8,322 bases of DNA from positions 1 through 8,322 of the forward strand of contig JAOUIM010000145.1 of NCBI GenBank assembly GCA_029884035.1, in the 5' to 3' direction. Under the pieces are notes generated by a model. The model was not told the origin of the DNA. It saw only the letters and a program-made list of their open reading frames with translations, and did no database searches. The stretch's first letter is position 1, and every line of letters begins with the position of its first letter. The translations under genes and the position numbers were made by a program. This stretch comes from Aquincola sp. (GTDB lineage Bacteria > Pseudomonadota > Gammaproteobacteria > Burkholderiales > Burkholderiaceae_C). Below are positions 1-6,085 of the stretch, in pieces.

Positions 1-1467
1 GTCGAGCAGCCAGCCTTCGCCGTGCGGGCCGCGCACCGGCGCGTCGTCCATCGGTGCGCCAGGCACCATCCAGCCCTCGAAGTGATCGACGTCTGGCGTG
101 TTCAGGGGCGAGTCCGTGAGCCATGTGGGCACCGACAGGCGCCCGCTGTTGACGAGTGCACGCCCCGCGGGAACCTCGGCAGCCAACGTCAGCACGGCAT
201 CGCGCAGCACGCGCGCGGCGCGGGTCTTGGGCGTCATGAAGTCGGTGCTGCGCGTGGAGTTGAGGATGTTCTCGTCGGCCGCCGCGCCGCGTTCGACGCC
301 GTAGCTGTCCAGCAGCGTGGCAGGTGCCCTGCCCTCGAGCACGGCCTTGACCTTCCAGATCAGGTTGTCGGCGTCCTGCACGCCCGAGTTGGCGCCGCGC
401 GCCCCGAACGGCGACACCTGGTGCGCGCTGTCGCCCACGAACAGCACGCGGCCGTGGCGAAAGCTGGACATGCGGCGGCACTGGAACGTGTACACGCTGA
501 CCCACTCGAGCTCGAAGCCGATGTGGCCAAAGCCCTGCTGGTCGAGCGCCTCGCGCACGCGGTGGCGCACGCGCTCGGGGTTCTTCTCGGCCTCGGGGTC
601 GGCGTCCCAGCCGAGCTGGAAGTCGATGCGCCAGACGTTGTCGGCCTGGCGGTGCATCAACGCGCTCTCGCCGGCGTGGAAGCGCGGCGCGAACCAGAAG
701 CGGCGCTCGGTGCGCTCGAGCGGGAACGGCTCGCCCGTACTCGAATCCAGCACGATGTCGGCGATGAGGAAGCGGTCCTGGAACACCTTGCCCTCGACGT
801 CCAGGCCCATCTGGCGACGGATGCCGCTCTTGCTGCCGTCGGCGGCGATCAGCCAGTCGGCCACGACGGCGTAGCGGCCGTCGGGGGTTTCGACGTCCAG
901 GCGCACGCCTTCACCGCCCGGCGTCACCTGCACCAGCCGGTGCTGCCAGCGCAGGTCGATGGAGGCGGCGCGGCGCGACGGCCCGCGCTCGGGCGTCGCG
1001 CTCCCCATTGGGGACGGTCCGCTGCTTTCGGCGGGCCCAGGGGCCGACAGTTCCATCGCGCGCTCGACCAGGTACTGTTCGAGGTGGTACTGCTGCAGGT
1101 TCACCATGCCGGGCCGGTGATGGCCGGCCTCGGGCAGCAGGTTGAAGCTGAAGACCTCGCGCTCGCCGTGGAAGGTGCGGCCCACGTTCCAGGTCACCCC
1201 CTTGGCCACCACGCGCTCGCCCACGCCCAGCCGGTCGAAGATCTCGAGCGTGCGCTTGGCGTAGCACACGCCACGCGAGCCGACCGAGACGGTGTCGTCC
1301 TCATCGATCATCAGCACCGGCAGTCCGCGCTGCGCGGCGTCGATCGCGGCGGCCAGGCCCACCGGCCCGGCGCCGACGATCGCCAGCGGCACGCGCCGTG
1401 GTTGCCTGGCGCCAAGTTCCGGTGCCGGCCGGTACTCGTAGTGGGGCCAGGTGTAGGTCTTGAGCAT
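1..1467 (-). CDS. FAD-dependent aromatic hydroxylase (PheA/TfdB/MhpA-type), 3'-truncated by window edge
   Basis: Class A flavoprotein monooxygenase that would use NAD(P)H and O2 to hydroxylate an aromatic ring in the cytoplasm. 489 codons are visible and the C-terminus lies beyond the left edge. The Rossmann motif GAGPVG is at residues 32-37 with an acidic residue at 55/56 for the FAD ribose. The DG motif (AADGSKSGIRR) has D210-G211. The GD motif (FVGDSAHQVSPFGARGAN) has G345-D346 and binds the FAD pyrophosphate. These three motifs in this order and spacing define the PF01494 family. It is the last visible gene of the minus-strand block, 18 bp after the VOC gene. The ATG at 1467 is preceded by a 12-bp palindrome rather than a Shine-Dalgarno, so translation may depend on coupling. 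Residues 142-168 are a Pro/Ser/Gly/Arg-rich insertion not expected in this family. The substrate is unknown; 3-hydroxyphenylpropionate-like or other phenolic acids are possible. Confidence 0.9.
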   Translation of the reverse strand, partial: MLKTYTWPHYEYRPAPELGARQPRRVPLAIVGAGPVGLAAAIDAAQRGLPVLMIDEDDTVSVGSRGVCYAKRTLEIFDRLGVGERVVAKGVTWNVGRTFHGEREVFSFNLLPEAGHHRPGMVNLQQYHLEQYLVERAMELSAPGPAESSGPSPMGSATPERGPSRRAASIDLRWQHRLVQVTPGGEGVRLDVETPDGRYAVVADWLIAADGSKSGIRRQMGLDVEGKVFQDRFLIADIVLDSSTGEPFPLERTERRFWFAPRFHAGESALMHRQADNVWRIDFQLGWDADPEAEKNPERVRHRVREALDQQGFGHIGFELEWVSVYTFQCRRMSSFRHGRVLFVGDSAHQVSPFGARGANSGVQDADNLIWKVKAVLEGRAPATLLDSYGVERGAAADENILNSTRSTDFMTPKTRAARVLRDAVLTLAAEVPAGRALVNSGRLSVPTWLTDSPLNTPDVDHFEGWMVPGAPMDDAPVRGPHGEGWLLD

Positions 1468-1485
1468 GCGGCCGGCCGCGCTTGT

Positions 1486-2022
1486 TCAGCGCTTGTTCTG
1501 GGGGTGCATCCACGCCGCGTGCTGCGGCGCTTTCCGGGTGCGGCTCCACTCGTCGAGCATCGCCCACTTCACCTCGTCGAGCTTGCGGCTCATCTCGGGC
1601 GTGGCGGTGTCCACGGCGAGCTCGAGTCGGTGGCCGTTGGGATCGAAGAAGTAGATCGACTTGAAGATCGTGTGCTCGGTGGGGCCCACCACCTCGATGC
1701 CCGCGGCCTCGAGCCTCGCCTTCGTGGCCATCAGCTCGTCCATGCTGCCGACCTTGAAGGCGATGTGCTGCACCCACTCGGGCGTGCTTTCGTCGCGCCC
1801 CATCGGCGGCGAGTTCGGCAGCTCGAAGAACGCCAGCACGTTGCCCTGGCCCGCATCGAGGAAGACGTGCATGTAGGGGTCGGGTGCGCCGGTGGACGGT
1901 ACGTTGTTCTCGGCGATCGCGAGCACGAAGTCCATGCCCAGGTGCTGGCGGTACCAATCCACCGTCTGCTTGGCGTCGCGGCAGCGGTACGCAACATGGT
2001 GGATGCGTTGGAGCAGCGGCAT
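1486..2022 (-). CDS. VOC-superfamily (glyoxalase/extradiol dioxygenase fold) protein
   Basis: A 178-residue protein with two beta-alpha-beta-beta-beta modules, the vicinal oxygen chelate fold. Likely metal ligands sit where the family places them: H9 in RIHHVAYRC, E67 in LAFFELP, H86 in VQHIAFKV and E134 in DPNGHRLELAV. The pattern is that of glyoxalase I-like enzymes, but the same fold serves isomerases, dioxygenases and epimerases, so the reaction is open. The start is the ATG at 2022 because a perfect AAGGAGG (2032-2038) lies 9 nt upstream. An ATG three codons earlier (2031) overlaps the hydrolase stop as ATGA, but it directly abuts the same Shine-Dalgarno with no spacer, which is poor geometry. 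It sits between the hydrolase and the flavin hydroxylase, so a role in processing a ring-hydroxylation or cleavage product is plausible (inference). Its stop codon lies inside an 11-bp tandem duplication. Confidence 0.9.
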   Translation of the reverse strand: MPLLQRIHHVAYRCRDAKQTVDWYRQHLGMDFVLAIAENNVPSTGAPDPYMHVFLDAGQGNVLAFFELPNSPPMGRDESTPEWVQHIAFKVGSMDELMATKARLEAAGIEVVGPTEHTIFKSIYFFDPNGHRLELAVDTATPEMSRKLDEVKWAMLDEWSRTRKAPQHAAWMHPQNKR

Positions 2023-2027
2023 CGCGT

Positions 2028-2990
2028 TCATCCTCCTTCGAGGGACTTCCACATTTCGACGTCGCGCTCGGCAGTCCAGATGCGTGGATCGCGGTATTGC
2101 GTGGCTTCGTCGTAGGCTCGGCTCACGTCGAACGGCAGGCAGTGGTCGAAGATCACCCAGTGGCCGTACCTGGGCTTGAGCGCGGCATAGGTCTCGCGGT
2201 ACACGCTGTTGAGGTCCTGGCCCTTGGCGGCAGCGGCCTTCACGTGGGCGAACAGGTCGGACAGGAACGCACGCGTGCCCGCCAGCCCCTTCGCCACCTG
2301 CGCCTCGCCCTTCAGCGCTGCACCACGGCCCGGAACGAGCGCCAGCGGCGCGAGCGCGGCCAGGTTGTCCAGCGTGGCGGGCCAGTCGCTGTAATAGGCG
2401 TCGCCGCAGTACGGCGTGGCGTCGAATTCGACCAGGTCGCCGGAGAACAGCGTGCGCTCGCCCGGCAGCCACACCACCGTGTCGCCCTTGGTGTGGCCAC
2501 GCCCGAGCTGCAGCAGTTGCACTTCCAGCTTACCCAGCCACAGCGTCATTTTGCCGCTGAAGGTGATCGACGGCCAGGTCAGCCCCGGCGGCACGCTCTC
2601 GACATTGCGGAACAGGCGCGGAAAGCGGCCGATCTCGCTGGCCTTGTCCTGCTCGCCGCGCTCGCGGATCAGGCTCAGGGTGTCGTCGCTGGCGATGATG
2701 TGGTCGGGTTTGTAGGCCGCGGCGCCGAGCACGCGCACCGCGTGGTAGTGCGACAGCACCACATACCGGATCGGCTTGTCGGTCACAGCGCGAATGCGGC
2801 GGATCACGTCGGCGGCCATCACCGGCGTGGCCTGGGTGTCGATGACCATCACCGCGTCGTCGCCGATCACCACGCCGGTGTTCGGATCGCCCTCGGCGGT
2901 GTAGGCCCACGCGTGCGGCGAGAGCTGTTCGAAGGTGATCTTCTTGTCGGCCAGATCGGCCTGCGAGGCGAAGGCTTTGCTCGTGCTCAT
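2028..2990 (-). CDS. Metallo-beta-lactamase-fold hydrolase with degenerate second zinc site
   Basis: A 320-residue cytoplasmic MBL-fold protein with no signal peptide. The first strand block (GVVIGDDAVMVIDTQAT, residues 39-55) and the motif SHYHAVRVLG at 80-89 are clear. H81, H83 and H166 (GRGHTKGD) supply a complete Zn1 site, and D185 (LFSGDLVE) is the usual bridging aspartate. The Asp-His pair normally at 85-86 (HxHxDH) is Val-Arg, and the late PGHG histidine is Arg222 (VPGRGAA), so Zn2 ligands are missing. From memory, related proteobacterial proteins share HYHAVRV, so this may be a distinct subfamily rather than a dead enzyme. The ATG at 2990 is the first in-frame Met after tupA and has no strong Shine-Dalgarno. 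The gene is 54 bp downstream of tupA and nearly contiguous with the VOC gene. The substrate is unknown; an ester, lactone or thioester in an aromatic pathway is a guess. Confidence 0.88.
   Translation of the reverse strand: MSTSKAFASQADLADKKITFEQLSPHAWAYTAEGDPNTGVVIGDDAVMVIDTQATPVMAADVIRRIRAVTDKPIRYVVLSHYHAVRVLGAAAYKPDHIIASDDTLSLIRERGEQDKASEIGRFPRLFRNVESVPPGLTWPSITFSGKMTLWLGKLEVQLLQLGRGHTKGDTVVWLPGERTLFSGDLVEFDATPYCGDAYYSDWPATLDNLAALAPLALVPGRGAALKGEAQVAKGLAGTRAFLSDLFAHVKAAAAKGQDLNSVYRETYAALKPRYGHWVIFDHCLPFDVSRAYDEATQYRDPRIWTAERDVEMWKSLEGG
2032..2038 (-). promoter_or_regulatory. Ribosome binding site deciding the VOC gene start
   Basis: A perfect minus-strand AAGGAGG lies inside the last codons of the hydrolase gene. 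It is 9 nt from the ATG at 2022 but directly adjacent to the ATG at 2031, so the downstream start is favoured. It is the strongest Shine-Dalgarno seen in the window. Confidence 0.75.
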
Positions 2991-3017
2991 CGGGCTATTG
3001 TCGACCTTCTGGGCGCC

Positions 3018-3044
3018 CAGCGACAGGGCCCCGGCCTGCTGCTG
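3018..3044 (-). terminator. Imperfect intercistronic stem-loop after tupA (possible attenuator or processing site)
   Basis: Immediately after the tupA stop, the minus strand reads CAGCAGCAGG, a 7-nt loop CCGGGGC, then CCTGTCGCTG. The arms pair as 4 bp, two mismatched or wobble positions, then 4 bp. No T-tract follows, so it does not look like a strong intrinsic terminator. It could reduce read-through or protect the tup mRNA 3' end. The remaining bases to the hydrolase start contain a short GGGCGCCC palindrome and nothing else recognisable. Confidence 0.3.
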
Positions 3045-3851
3045 TCAGCGCTCGGCGTTCGGGAAGAACAACTGCTCGCCACCGATCTTGTAGGCCGCGA
3101 TCGTGCCCTGCCCGGCGGGCGACACGACCCAGTCGATGAACTGCTGCGCCATGGCCACCTTCACGTGCGGGTGCCGGGCGGGATTGACCGCGATCACGCC
3201 GTACTGGTTGAACAGGCGCGTGTCGCCTTCGACGAGCACCGCCAGGTCGCCGCGGTTCTTGAAGTTCAGCCACGTGCCGCGGTCGGTCAACACGTAGGCG
3301 CTGCTCGATGCGGCGATGTTCAGGGCCGGGCCCATGCCGCAGCCGCAGGCCTGGTAGCCGGCGGGTTTGTTCGCAGTGACGTCGATGCCGGCGCCCTTCC
3401 AGTAGCGCAGCTCGGCGGCGTTCGTGCCGCTCTTGTCGCCGCGCGAGATGAACGGCGCGCCGCCTGCGGCGATCTTGACCAGTGCGGCCACGACATCCTT
3501 GCCCTTCGCACCTGCGGGGTCGGCCTTCGGACCGACGATCACGAAGTCGTTGTACATGACGGGGTATCGCCTCATGCCGTAACCCTCGGCAACGAATTTC
3601 TCCTCCGCCGCCTGGTCGTGCACGAACACGACGTCGGCGTCACCGCGGCGAGCGGTGTCGAGCGCCTGCCCGGTGCCCTGCGCGACAACGCGGATGTCGA
3701 TGCCGCTGGCGGCCTTGAACGCCGGCAGCAGGTGCGCGAACAGCCCCGACTGCTCGGTGCTGGTGGTGGAAGCCATCACGATGAATTTGTCCTGCGCGTG
3801 AGCGAGGAAGGCGCTGAACAGCGCCAGGCAAGCGAGGATCAGGCGGACCAA
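3045..3851 (-). CDS. tupA: Tungstate ABC transporter, periplasmic substrate-binding protein
   Basis: A 268-residue precursor that captures tungstate in the periplasm and delivers it to TupBC. Residues 1-19 form a Sec signal peptide (hydrophobic core LILACLALFSAFL, AHA cleavage site before Q20), giving a mature protein of about 249 residues. TupA hallmarks are visible: ASTTSTEQSGLF (27-38), which forms part of the oxyanion pocket in the family; MYNDFVIVGP (99-108); SRGDKSGT (136-143), whose Arg137 is a candidate ligand-binding residue; and GMGPALNIA followed by YVLTDRGTW (172-194). This pattern separates TupA from ModA and PstS. No ATG exists near the signal peptide. The TTG at 3851 was chosen because AAAGGAG lies 7 nt upstream and it begins the signal peptide precisely. 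The start overlaps the tupC 3' end by 13 bp. Oddity: residues 168-174 read ACGCGMG, with two cysteines where homologues usually have a GxGMG turn without them. Confidence 0.93.
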   Translation of the reverse strand: MVRLILACLALFSAFLAHAQDKFIVMASTTSTEQSGLFAHLLPAFKAASGIDIRVVAQGTGQALDTARRGDADVVFVHDQAAEEKFVAEGYGMRRYPVMYNDFVIVGPKADPAGAKGKDVVAALVKIAAGGAPFISRGDKSGTNAAELRYWKGAGIDVTANKPAGYQACGCGMGPALNIAASSSAYVLTDRGTWLNFKNRGDLAVLVEGDTRLFNQYGVIAVNPARHPHVKVAMAQQFIDWVVSPAGQGTIAAYKIGGEQLFFPNAER

Positions 3852-4549
3852 GGCAGTTCTCCTTTGAGGAACAAGGCGGCGGGCTCGGGCAGCGGGCGTT
3901 CGAAGAAGTCGTTGGTCGCAAGGTCGACGACGAGGCGCCCGCCCTCCAGGTAGAGGACGCGCGTGGCCAGCCGCTTGGCCTGGCCGAGGTTGTGCGTGCT
4001 CATCACCAACGCCATGCCCTCGGCACTGAATTCGGTGATGAGTTGCTCGACCTCGCGCTTGGCGCCCGGGTCCAGGCTCGCCGTCGGCTCGTCGAGGAAC
4101 AGCACCTGCGGGCGCACCGCCCAGGCGCGTGCCAGCGCCAGGCGCTGCTGCTGGCCCCCCGAGAGCACGCGCGCGGGCCGGTTGCGCTCGCCCGCGAGGC
4201 CCACGCGCGCGAGTGCCGCATCGGCTCGCGCCGTACGTTCGGCGGCGGGCACTCCGGCCAGCCAAAGCGCGAGCATCAGGTTGCGCCACACCGACACGCG
4301 CAGCAGGAAAGGGCGCTGGTAGACCATCGCCTGACGCAGGTCGCCCGCCACGAGACGCCGACCCTCGTGCGGCAGGCGGCCGTGCAGCACGCGCAACAGC
4401 GTGGTCTTGCCGCAGCCGTTGGCCCCGACCAGCGCCACCCGCTCGCCGGCGCGCAGCGTGAAGTCCACGCCGTGCAGTGCCGTGGTCGCGCCGAAGCGCA
4501 CGGCCACGCCTTCGAGCGCGATCAGGCCGCTGCTCATCGTGAGTGGCAT
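3839..4549 (-). CDS. tupC: Tungstate ABC transporter, ATP-binding protein
   Basis: A 236-residue ABC ATPase that powers tungstate import on the cytoplasmic face of the TupB dimer. All nucleotide-binding elements are intact: Walker A GANGCGKTT (42-50), Q-loop Q78 in VYQRPFLL, signature LSGGQ (129-133), Walker B VLFLDEP (149-155), D-loop SLD (158-160) and switch histidine H186 in STHN. The length suits a TupC/OpuB-size subunit without a C-terminal regulatory domain. In particular there is no TOBE/Mop domain of the kind ModC carries, which fits a tungstate rather than a molybdate system. The ATG at 4549 lies 4 nt after the tupB stop. An alternative ATG at 4537 (Met5) cannot be excluded, since neither has a good Shine-Dalgarno and translational coupling is likely. 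Its last codons carry the ribosome binding site and TTG start of tupA. Confidence 0.93.
   Translation of the reverse strand: MPLTMSSGLIALEGVAVRFGATTALHGVDFTLRAGERVALVGANGCGKTTLLRVLHGRLPHEGRRLVAGDLRQAMVYQRPFLLRVSVWRNLMLALWLAGVPAAERTARADAALARVGLAGERNRPARVLSGGQQQRLALARAWAVRPQVLFLDEPTASLDPGAKREVEQLITEFSAEGMALVMSTHNLGQAKRLATRVLYLEGGRLVVDLATNDFFERPLPEPAALFLKGELPWSA
3859..3865 (-). promoter_or_regulatory. Ribosome binding site for the TTG start of tupA
   Basis: Minus-strand AAAGGAG inside the final codons of tupC, separated by 7 nt from TTG at 3851. Good spacing plus the signal peptide that begins at that codon support the non-ATG start. Confidence 0.75.
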
Positions 4550-4553
4550 GCGC

Positions 4554-5294
4554 TCATGCGGCCGCCGGTAGTGCCGCCGCCGGCGCTGCCGCTTCGTGCG
4601 TTCCCTGGCGTCGCTGCACGAGCGCGATCAACGCGTTGATCGCGCCCACCACGGCGAGCAGCACGAAACCGAGGCCGAGCGCGAGCGGCAGGTCGCCTTT
4701 GCTGGTTTCCAGCGCGATCGCGGTGGTCATGACGCGCGTGACACCGTCGATGTTGCCGCCGACGATCATCACCGCGCCGACTTCGCTGATCGCGCGGCCG
4801 AACGCGGTAAGCGCGATCGTCACGAGCGCCAGTCGCTCGTGCACCAGCAGCAGCAGCGCGGCGGTGAACGGCGCCGCGCCCATCGAGCGCAGCTGCTCGC
4901 CGTTGCCGTGCCACGCGTCGGCGACGAGCTGGCGCGTCAGCGCCGCCACCACGGGCAACACGAGCACCGTCTGCGCGATTACCATGGCTGCGGGCGTGAA
5001 GAGGATGCCCAGCGAACCGAGCGGCCCCGCGCGCGACAGCAGCAGATACACCGCCAGGCCCACGACCACCGAAGGCAGCGCGAGCAGCGTGTTCAGCACC
5101 GCCACCAACGTACGGTGGCCGGGGAAGCGCGCCACGGCAAGCCAAGCGCCCGCCGTCATGCCGACGCCGGCGGCGAGTACGCATGACAGGCTGCTGATGC
5201 CCAGCGACAGGCCCACGATCTGCGCCAGCCGCGCGTCGAACCCGATCACCAGGGACCACGCGGTAGACAGCGCAGCGCCGAATCCTTCGTTCAT
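4554..5294 (-). CDS. tupB: Tungstate ABC transporter, permease
   Basis: A 246-residue inner-membrane permease of the binding-protein-dependent transport family, forming the homodimeric channel for tungstate. Five hydrophobic helices are apparent at roughly 26-53, 62-86, 100-124, 153-179 and 204-226. The cytoplasmic EAA loop that docks on TupC reads GEQLRSMGAAPF (132-143). The stretch AFGRAISEVGAVMIVGGN (164-181) is typical of TupB and related molybdate/tungstate permeases. The C-terminus ends in an Ala/Pro-rich tail (HEAAAPAAALPAAA), probably unstructured. The ATG at 5294 is the only in-frame Met before the hydrophobic core, and no strong Shine-Dalgarno precedes it. It is first in its transcription unit, with the divergent intergenic region upstream, and tupC follows after 4 nt. 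The gene order B-C-A is unusual only in that the binding protein comes last. Confidence 0.93.
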   Translation of the reverse strand: MNEGFGAALSTAWSLVIGFDARLAQIVGLSLGISSLSCVLAAGVGMTAGAWLAVARFPGHRTLVAVLNTLLALPSVVVGLAVYLLLSRAGPLGSLGILFTPAAMVIAQTVLVLPVVAALTRQLVADAWHGNGEQLRSMGAAPFTAALLLLVHERLALVTIALTAFGRAISEVGAVMIVGGNIDGVTRVMTTAIALETSKGDLPLALGLGFVLLAVVGAINALIALVQRRQGTHEAAAPAAALPAAA

Positions 5295-5395
5295 CGTGGA
5301 GGCATTCTGTTCAGGAGACGAAGACCTGGCGATATGCGCGGGCCGACATAGGGCGAACCCCCGCCATCGACGGGTGTGGCACAGTGCCGCCCGCC
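5295..5395. promoter_or_regulatory. Divergent intergenic region between the tup operon and the AhpD-like gene
   Basis: This 101-bp gap separates two divergent genes, so it must hold the promoters of the tup block (minus) and, most simply, of the plus-strand genes. No convincing -35/-10 pair was seen on either strand. An inverted repeat TATG-N10-CATA at 5333-5350 (inside GATATGCGCG...GACATAGG) is the most AT-rich spot and could be an operator. Its resemblance to ModE-type boxes is weak. A short CCCG...CGGG hairpin lies at about 5361-5375. Confidence 0.5.
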
Positions 5396-6001
5396 ATGCC
5401 GCTCGTCGCCCCGCTGCCCGCCGATCACGACCCGGAGATTGCCGAACTGGCGCGCTTCTTCGAGAGCACGCTGGGCTTTGCGCCCAACAGCGTGCTGACG
5501 ATGATGCGGCGCCCGGGGCTCGCACGCGCCTTCACCGAGCTCAACCGCGCGGTGATGAGTCGCCACGGCCGCGTGACCGGCGAACTCAAGCGCCTGGTCG
5601 GCCATGTGGCCAGCACGGTGGCCGGATGCCGTTATTGCGAGGCGCACACGATACGCGCCGCGGCACGCTTTGGCGCCGCAGAGGGTGCCGATGCGGCGCG
5701 TCTGGACGCGGTGTGGGACTTTCGCACGAGCGCCCTTTTCACGGCGGCCGAGCGCGCCGCGCTCGAATTCGCCGCCGCAGCCGCCAGCGTGCCCGGGGCG
5801 GTGGACGAGACCATCGCCACCGAGTTGCGCCGCCATTGGGACGACGGCGACATCGTCGAGATCACGGGCGTGGTGGCGCTGTTCGGCTTCCTGAACCGCT
5901 GGAACGACGCCATGGCCACCGAACTGGAGGCGAGCGCGGCCGACGACGGCCGCCGCTGGCTCGCCGCGCGTGGCTGGAACGCTGGCAAGCACGGCAAATG
6001 A
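5396..6001 (+). CDS. Carboxymuconolactone decarboxylase / AhpD-like alkylhydroperoxidase-family protein
   Basis: A 201-residue, mainly alpha-helical protein of the AhpD/CMD superfamily. The redox motif is intact: E63 (in GELKRLVGHVA), then AGCRYCEAHT with C78-x-x-C81 and H84. This corresponds to the Glu, CxxC and His proton-relay of AhpD-type peroxidases, which reduce peroxides via the cysteine pair. The His is three residues after the second Cys rather than four, a variant I recall from other AGCRYCxAHT proteins. The N-terminal segment around FESTLGFAPNSVLTMMRRPG (22-41) is typical of the larger CMD-like subgroup. The presence of CxxC argues for redox chemistry rather than true gamma-carboxymuconolactone decarboxylation. 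The ATG at 5396 was chosen; an in-frame GTG four codons upstream (5384) is possible. Neither has a clear Shine-Dalgarno. It is divergent from tupB and is followed by the hairpin repeats. Confidence 0.88.
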   Translation: MPLVAPLPADHDPEIAELARFFESTLGFAPNSVLTMMRRPGLARAFTELNRAVMSRHGRVTGELKRLVGHVASTVAGCRYCEAHTIRAAARFGAAEGADAARLDAVWDFRTSALFTAAERAALEFAAAAASVPGAVDETIATELRRHWDDGDIVEITGVVALFGFLNRWNDAMATELEASAADDGRRWLAARGWNAGKHGK

Positions 6002-6003
6002 AC

Positions 6004-6081
6004 ATGACCCCCAAGCTCGCTGCGCTCGCGGCCCCCCGAGGGGGCGCTCATCCGGCTCGGGAGCGGCCCAGCGCCGGATGA
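6004..6081 (+). repeat. GC-rich hairpin repeat, copy 1
   Basis: The first of two tandem 78-81 bp units that fill the gap before yaeQ, beginning 2 bp after the AhpD-like stop. It opens with ATGACCCCCAAGCTCGCTGC and contains a C6/G5 stem. It ends with a perfect 9-bp inverted repeat, TCATCCGGC (6048-6056) against GCCGGATGA (6073-6081). The first 34 nt and last 23 nt are identical to copy 2. Such hairpins can act as transcription terminators or mRNA stabilisers. No T-tract follows. Confidence 0.85.
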
Positions 6082-6085
6082 AATG

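Noticed and set aside
22..2115. 697-codon open frame on the plus strand
   Set aside because: It lies antisense to the hydroxylase and VOC genes, is rich in His, Arg, Val and Ala with no domain-like pattern, and arises because stop codons are rare opposite high-GC coding sequence.
1884..3953. 689-codon open frame on the plus strand
   Set aside because: Antisense to the VOC, hydrolase and tupA genes, each of which has intact family motifs. The composition is that of a mirror frame.
3045..4289. 414-codon version of tupA beginning at an upstream ATG
   Set aside because: The extra residues are the tupC gene read in another frame. The signal peptide and Shine-Dalgarno place the real start at 3851.
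5295..5395. Molybdenum cofactor riboswitch or other structured leader upstream of tupB
   Set aside because: The leader is at most about 100 nt and shows no conserved multi-stem arrangement, only short isolated inverted repeats.
4543..6081. 512-codon plus-strand frame spanning tupB and the AhpD-like gene
   Set aside because: It crosses two well-supported genes in different frames and ends in the repeat. Low-complexity Ser/Thr/Ala then Arg/Gly composition marks it as a shadow.
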